Source: CAYQPF01 sp964419225 (lineage in GTDB: Bacteria; Cloacimonadota; Cloacimonadia; Cloacimonadales; CAYQPF01). Taken from it: 28,252 nt of DNA. The position numbers were made by a program, and so were the translations under genes. The DNA lies in contig CAYQPF010000054.1 of the NCBI GenBank assembly GCA_964419225.1, positions 1 to 28,252 of the forward strand, read 5' to 3'. Below the pieces are notes generated by a model that was not told where the DNA came from, did not search any database, and saw only the letters and a list, made by a program, of their open reading frames with translations. Shown one piece after another: positions 24,615-28,252 of this stretch; within the stretch, counting starts at the first letter, position 1; each line of letters opens with the position of its first letter.

Positions 24615-25436
24615 ATGCCGAATATAATAGTGAACGAAAAATTGTGTACCAAGTGTAATATCTGTGGATCCGTATGCGTTATGGGTATTATCGAGAAAGC
24701 AACAGATACTGAATATCCGACGATAAAAGAAGCTAATCAACCAATGTGTTTTAAATGCGGGCATTGTGAATCTTTTTGTCCTCAGCTGGCTTTGGCTTTG
24801 GATTTTAACATCGAAGAAAAAATTACTGCAGAGACTAAAGAGTGTCAGATAGAAGCAAAGAACCTGGCTCTTTATCTTAAGAACCGTCGTTCGATCCGTG
24901 CTTTTTCCAATAAACCAGTCAGCAGAGAATTGATTCAAGAAGTATTGGAAGTGGCCCGGTACGCACCAACGGGAGGAAATTCGCAGACTGTGCAGTGGCT
25001 TGTGTTCAGCAATCCGCTGGAGGTTAAGCATATAGCATCCCTGACGGTTGATTGGATGCGGTCAATAAAGGGAACACCCCATCCTTTGGCCGGTTATGTA
25101 CCTGGCATAATCGAGGAATGGGACAAGGGAGAGGATCCTATTACTCGTAATGCCCCGCATTTGATATTTGCTCATATTCCGGTAAGTAAGCATTTTTATG
25201 ATCCGACAGATGCTATTATCGCTTTGACGCATTTTGATATAGCTGCTCCAGCGTTTGGTTTGGGTGCTTGTTGGGCCGGGTTTATTAAGATGGCAATGGA
25301 ATCATATAAGCCGTTGCAAGTCGCTTTAGCATTGCCTGAAGGCCGCAGAGCCGTGTATCCCTTGTTCTTTGGTTATCCCACCCTTAAACCTAAAGCTATT
25401 CCCAGAAGAAATCCGTTAGAAATAGAATGGAGATAG
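24615..25436 (+). CDS. ferredoxin-nitroreductase fusion protein
   Basis: 273 residues. The first 70 carry two 4Fe-4S cluster motifs: CTKCNICGSVC (fourth Cys followed by Val rather than Pro) and CFKCGHCESFCP. The rest is a nitroreductase-like flavoprotein: RRSIRAFSNKPVSRELIQEV, ARYAPTGGNSQTVQW, then NAPHLIFAHIPV and GLGACWAGFIKMA. Such proteins are FMN-dependent and take electrons via the clusters, typical of anaerobes. The native electron acceptor cannot be deduced. AGGAGAGG lies upstream of the ATG. The gene is flanked by repeat-rich DNA and is transcribed alone. Confidence 0.93.
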   Translation: MPNIIVNEKLCTKCNICGSVCVMGIIEKATDTEYPTIKEANQPMCFKCGHCESFCPQLALALDFNIEEKITAETKECQIEAKNLALYLKNRRSIRAFSNKPVSRELIQEVLEVARYAPTGGNSQTVQWLVFSNPLEVKHIASLTVDWMRSIKGTPHPLAGYVPGIIEEWDKGEDPITRNAPHLIFAHIPVSKHFYDPTDAIIALTHFDIAAPAFGLGACWAGFIKMAMESYKPLQVALALPEGRRAVYPLFFGYPTLKPKAIPRRNPLEIEWR

Positions 25437-25446
25437 ATGAATAGGC

Positions 25447-25509
25447 GTCAGTCGTCAGTCGTCAGTGGTCAATAGCCAGTGGCCAGTAGTCAGTGGGCAG
25501 TTGTCAAAT
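25447..25509 (+). repeat. degenerate 7-base tandem array (GTCAGTn)
   Basis: Nine consecutive 7-base units: gtcagtc twice, gtcagtg, gtcaata, gccagtg, gccagta, gtcagtg, ggcagtt, gtcaaat. It lies just past the nitroreductase stop codon. Confidence 0.88.
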
Positions 25510-25566
25510 CCCATTAACTTATGGTACTGCTTTGAAGACCATGTAATATCTGCCAACCATTTAGTT

Positions 25567-25606
25567 CCTTCTCCCTGCCGCTAGGGAGAAGGTTAGGATG
25601 AGGGTC
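25567..25606 (+). repeat. long hairpin with G-rich tail
   Basis: CCTTCTCCCT (25567-25576), loop gccgct, AGGGAGAAGG (25583-25592), a perfect 10-bp stem, followed by ttaggatgagggtc. Near-identical words (GGGAGAAGGTTAGGATGAGGG) occur in many unrelated bacteria, as far as I recall. It may also serve as a 3' end for the nitroreductase transcript. Confidence 0.75.
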
Positions 25607-25650
25607 AAATTCATCAAAATTCCATATTTCATTCTTAAGTTAATGACATT

Positions 25651-25685
25651 GGTAAGTGGTCAGTGGTAAATGGTCAGTAGGCAGG
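25651..25685 (+). repeat. second degenerate 7-base tandem array
   Basis: Five 7-base units: ggtaagt, ggtcagt, ggtaaat, ggtcagt, aggcagg. The related array at 25447-25509 has the same period. Confidence 0.75.
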
Positions 25686-25698
25686 GATTTGACATTTT

Positions 25699-25731
25699 AG
25701 AGCTGACGGGTGAGTCAGCTCTTTTGATTTT
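25699..25731 (+). terminator. terminator-like hairpin between convergent genes
   Basis: AGAGCTGAC (25699-25707), loop gggtga, GTCAGCTCT (25714-25722), then tttgattttt. The orientation of the T tract fits transcripts of the + strand (nitroreductase side). The right arm overlaps the last codons and the stop of the DJ-1/PfpI gene on the minus strand, so the stop lies in the stem. Confidence 0.65.
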
Positions 25732-26278
25732 TGAACCAATTGATATTTTCAATGACATCGGTGTCGTTTTTCAGGATGCCCATTTCTTGGGAGAGGGTCA
25801 TGGCAAATTCGATAAAACCTTGAGCTGTGGAGGTAATGATTTGGCCATCGACCACGACAGAATCAGATTGTAGAAAAGAGTCTTGGAAATATTGAAAATC
25901 AGGATCATTTTCAGTTATTCCGGAAGAGTTGCCTGTACAGCGGATACCTTTCAGGAAACCGCATCTGGCCAGAAGAACAGCACCTCCGCAAATAGCTGCG
26001 ACCTTTTTACCTCTTCTGAGTAAGTCCGTAATAAAATCCTGAATAGCAGGTTCATTGGCCAATGCAGAAGGATCTCCACCCGGAATGACCAGCAGATCAA
26101 TTTCATTGGAGTCGATATCGTTGATAATTTTGTCAACCAGGAAACGCTGTTTTCCTTCACTTCTATACTCGCGATCTTCCAAAGCAACAGATACAATTTC
26201 TGTATCAGCGAACATAAGACAAACTAAAGCTATTTCAAATTCGACAAAGTCATTATAATATAAAATGGCAATTCTCAT
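25715..26278 (-). CDS. DJ-1/PfpI family protein
   Basis: 187 residues, single DJ-1/PfpI-fold domain. The nucleophile elbow is AAICGGAVLLA with Cys97; the conserved N-terminal Glu is in FVEFEIA (Glu15), and LLVIPGGDP precedes it as in the family. The residue after Cys is Gly, not the His of PfpI peptidases, so it is closer to the chaperone, glyoxalase or stress-response branch than to the protease branch. GGAG precedes the ATG. It is on the same strand as the MBL hydrolase and the GlxA-type regulator; 154 bases and a hairpin separate it from the MBL gene, so it may have its own promoter. Confidence 0.9.
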   Translation of the reverse strand: MRIAILYYNDFVEFEIALVCLMFADTEIVSVALEDREYRSEGKQRFLVDKIINDIDSNEIDLLVIPGGDPSALANEPAIQDFITDLLRRGKKVAAICGGAVLLARCGFLKGIRCTGNSSGITENDPDFQYFQDSFLQSDSVVVDGQIITSTAQGFIEFAMTLSQEMGILKNDTDVIENINWFKNQKS

Positions 26279-26375
26279 AATTACTCCTGAAGATAAATTA
26301 TGGAAACACTAAACATAGAATAAGTTAATTTGTCAAAGGAGATTAATCCCACGGGATATATTGGAGAGAAATGAT

Positions 26376-26411
26376 TTTTGAAGGGTAAACATAAAGATTC
26401 ACCCTTCAAAA
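26376..26411 (-). terminator. hairpin downstream of MBL-fold hydrolase gene
   Basis: Perfect 11-base arms TTTTGAAGGGT (26376-26386) and ACCCTTCAAAA (26401-26411) with a 14-base loop, 21 bases past the MBL stop codon. No T-run follows, so it may slow rather than end transcription, or protect the mRNA end. Confidence 0.45.
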
Positions 26412-26432
26412 GTAAATATTCTTAACCAGATA

Positions 26433-27182
26433 CTACAGGGTAATGATTTCACCGTCTGTAGGGATTAGTAATCGGGTAGGGGAGATGCCGGCTTCATTTG
26501 CCTTTCGGCGGAGATCTTGACGACTGACAGTACAATGATCCAGAGATTCCATATGGACAGCAACAACTTTAGCCTTTGGACAAGTGTTGAGAACCTTCAA
26601 GGTTTGCTCTTTATCCATAATGATTGGTTGAAAGCCTGGAATTGTAGCTCCACCGGAATGAGTGATGATGATGTCGGGAGAATATTTGTTTAATACAGTT
26701 TCTACTTCTTCACACCAAATACTGTCACCAACCCAATAGACAGTAGGTTCACCTGCAGCTTGGAGTATAAAACCGGAAACATTACCCATGTGTTGCAGGA
26801 TAGGGCCTTCACCATGTTTCCCTCCCGTGCGTATCAAAGTTAGATCATTCCAGGTTTGAGAGGACTCAATTGTGGTAACATTGAGAAACCCGTCTTCCTG
26901 GAGTTGCTTTTCATCACACGGTTGACAGAATATGGGAATATCTTTGGGAATGACACTGACAGCAGGACTATCATAATGATCGGGGTGAGTATGAGAAATT
27001 AGAATTGCATCAGTTTCATTAAGAATTTCTGCGTGAGTCATGTTTAACTCAACTGTAGGATTAGGAGCAATATTAGCAAAGGATCTGATTTCACCTTTTG
27101 CAGACAGCATAGGATCAGTGAGAATTGTTTTACCAGCATAAGAGATTTTCATAGTGGCATTACGGATAAGTTTGATTTTCAT
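26433..27182 (-). CDS. MBL-fold metal-dependent hydrolase
   Basis: 249 residues of the metallo-beta-lactamase fold, close to the UlaG/UPF0173 type. The metal-binding motif HTHPDHYD is preceded by the typical strand AILIS; later ligands fit GGKHGEGP, WVGDS and HMESLDH. The family hydrolyses phosphodiester, lactone or thioester bonds; the substrate here is unknown. It begins with ATG at 27182 and a GAGG site overlapping the gap to the regulator gene. It lies 20 bases downstream of the GlxA-like gene and is probably co-transcribed with it. Confidence 0.92.
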   Translation of the reverse strand: MKIKLIRNATMKISYAGKTILTDPMLSAKGEIRSFANIAPNPTVELNMTHAEILNETDAILISHTHPDHYDSPAVSVIPKDIPIFCQPCDEKQLQEDGFLNVTTIESSQTWNDLTLIRTGGKHGEGPILQHMGNVSGFILQAAGEPTVYWVGDSIWCEEVETVLNKYSPDIIITHSGGATIPGFQPIIMDKEQTLKVLNTCPKAKVVAVHMESLDHCTVSRQDLRRKANEAGISPTRLLIPTDGEIITL

Positions 27183-27202
27183 ATTAACCTCATATTTTTA
27201 TT

Positions 27203-28186
27203 TTATTTAATAACATTATCTTTCATAAAGTGCATGCGATATTGTGAAGGAGTAACTCCGAATCTACGCAGAAAAGCACGTCGTAAAGTTTCTTCACGGC
27301 CAAAGCCGCACATTTCAGCAAGTTTGTCTAAAGGAACATTACCAGCAGTCATTAATTCTCGGGCTCTGTCTAGTCGTAAAAGTTCTAAATAACTATTTGG
27401 GGTCATGTTTGTAACGGATTTGAATACACGGGAAAAGTTGCGTTCACTCATGGCCATGAATTCGGCCATTTGATAAATAGTGACAGCTTTGTGCAAGTTG
27501 TCGATCAACCATTTGTGTAGTGAGGAGAAACGGCTACCAGCAGTTTCCTGTGCTTTTAAAGGAGAACTGTACTGTGATTGAGTACCAGGACGGCGATAGT
27601 ATAAAACAAGCAGTCTGGCAACCTCCATGGCAATTTCAACACCGAAGTCTTCTTCAACAATACTGAGGGCAAGATCAATTCCGGCAGTCACACCTGCACT
27701 TGTGTAGATATTGCCATCCTTAATAAAAATGGCATCTGATTTTACCTGTACAGATGGGTATTGTTTCGCTAAATCATCAGCAGCCAACCAATGAGTTGTG
27801 ACTAGTTTTCCTTTCAGCAGTTCTGCAGCAGCTAACAAGAAAGCACCTTCACAGACAGAAATGATACGTTTTACCTGGGATGCTTTTTCGGAGAGATAGT
27901 TCATAAGGTCAGGATCATTTATTAAGTTCCTGATGTTTTTTCCTCCGGGAACAAGAAGTATATCCGTATTGGAATTGTCAGTGAAATCAATATTAGCAAC
28001 AATTTCTAATCCTGAACTTAGCCTAATTGGACCTTTTTCTTTTGCAACAAAGCGGGTTATGTATCCAAAATTTGTTTTCTGCTGGTGCTTCAAGACAGCA
28101 GAAGCAGTATAAAAGACCTCTAAGGGGCCGGTAATATCCAAACCCAATGCATTAGGAAACAGAACAAAATCAATAACATATCTCAT
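27203..28186 (-). CDS. GlxA family transcriptional regulator (DJ-1/PfpI + AraC HTH)
   Basis: 327 residues in two parts. Residues about 1-190 form a DJ-1/PfpI-like sensor domain with ISVCEGAFLLAAAELLKGKL (Cys of the nucleophile elbow) and GLDITGPLEVFY at the start. Residues about 225-325 form an AraC-type DNA-binding domain with two helix-turn-helices (AVTIYQMAEFMAMSERNFSR, VPLDKLAEMCGFGREETLRR, FGVTPSQYR). Such GlxA-like regulators respond to amines, acids or stress and usually control adjacent genes. The two genes downstream (MBL hydrolase, DJ-1/PfpI protein) are likely targets. A clear AGGAGG lies before the ATG. Confidence 0.94.
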   Translation of the reverse strand: MRYVIDFVLFPNALGLDITGPLEVFYTASAVLKHQQKTNFGYITRFVAKEKGPIRLSSGLEIVANIDFTDNSNTDILLVPGGKNIRNLINDPDLMNYLSEKASQVKRIISVCEGAFLLAAAELLKGKLVTTHWLAADDLAKQYPSVQVKSDAIFIKDGNIYTSAGVTAGIDLALSIVEEDFGVEIAMEVARLLVLYYRRPGTQSQYSSPLKAQETAGSRFSSLHKWLIDNLHKAVTIYQMAEFMAMSERNFSRVFKSVTNMTPNSYLELLRLDRARELMTAGNVPLDKLAEMCGFGREETLRRAFLRRFGVTPSQYRMHFMKDNVIK

Positions 28187-28252
28187 GATTTACCTCCTTA
28201 AACCCGAACTGTGCAGTAGAATCTTCACAATCTGGCTGAAGCTATATCAGTG

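Noticed and set aside
26376..26411. Hairpin after the MBL gene as a strong terminator
   Set aside because: No T-run follows on either strand; listed only as a low-confidence hairpin.
1..28252. tRNA, rRNA, insertion sequences, origin or attachment sites
   Set aside because: No cloverleaf, rRNA core sequence, transposase or integrase was seen when reading both strands; a tRNA scan could still find a missed one.

Overview
The window looks like a chromosomal segment of a Gram-negative, probably anaerobic bacterium of the FCB group, most likely Candidatus Cloacimonadota or a close relative. The main reasons are a secreted protein with a C-terminal NYPNPFNPSTTISF-type sorting/FlgD-like domain, a Bacteroidetes-like outer-membrane beta-barrel, giant signal-peptide-bearing adhesin and protease proteins with FN3/GEVED/LamG/PPC modules, strong AGGAGG ribosome sites and AT-rich DNA. 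The phylum call is inference from domain style; no rRNA or tRNA gene was seen.

Layout. 1-4234 (+): a two-gene module, a leucine-rich-repeat Roco GTPase (5' end outside the window) followed by a SIR2-like NADase with a C-terminal TPR array. This is the best candidate for an undescribed system: a predicted abortive-infection type defence module with an LRR-Roc-COR sensor/switch and an NAD-depleting effector. 4811-7315 (-): an MlrC-like M81 metallopeptidase and a CutC-like protein. 7725-11339 (-) and 11784-15374 (+): two divergent giant exported proteins, an M6 metalloprotease with a C-type-lectin domain and a PPC/GEVED/LamG surface protein, separated by three copies of an operator-like palindrome. 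15563-17270 (+): an exported TPR protein overlapping a small polytopic membrane protein. 17377-21066 (-): a DUF985 cupin, an exported choloylglycine-hydrolase-type Ntn hydrolase, and a two-gene operon of an ECF-type sigma factor with a repeat (LRR-like solenoid) protein. 21410-22395 (+): a DUF2087 protein and a GIY-YIG domain protein. 22764-24371 (-): an ice-binding (DUF3494) protein with a sorting domain and a His-rich beta-barrel. 24615-25436 (+): a ferredoxin-nitroreductase. 25715-28186 (-): a GlxA-type regulator, a metallo-beta-lactamase-fold hydrolase and a DJ-1/PfpI protein, which look like one regulated stress-related cluster.

The intergenic regions are unusually rich in small repeats: degenerate tandem arrays with exact 7-, 9- or 10-base periods, hairpins followed by a G-rich tail, a 98-base two-hairpin element present in inverted orientation at two places about 10 kb apart, and several perfect palindromes. 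No CRISPR array, insertion sequence, tRNA or origin was recognised.
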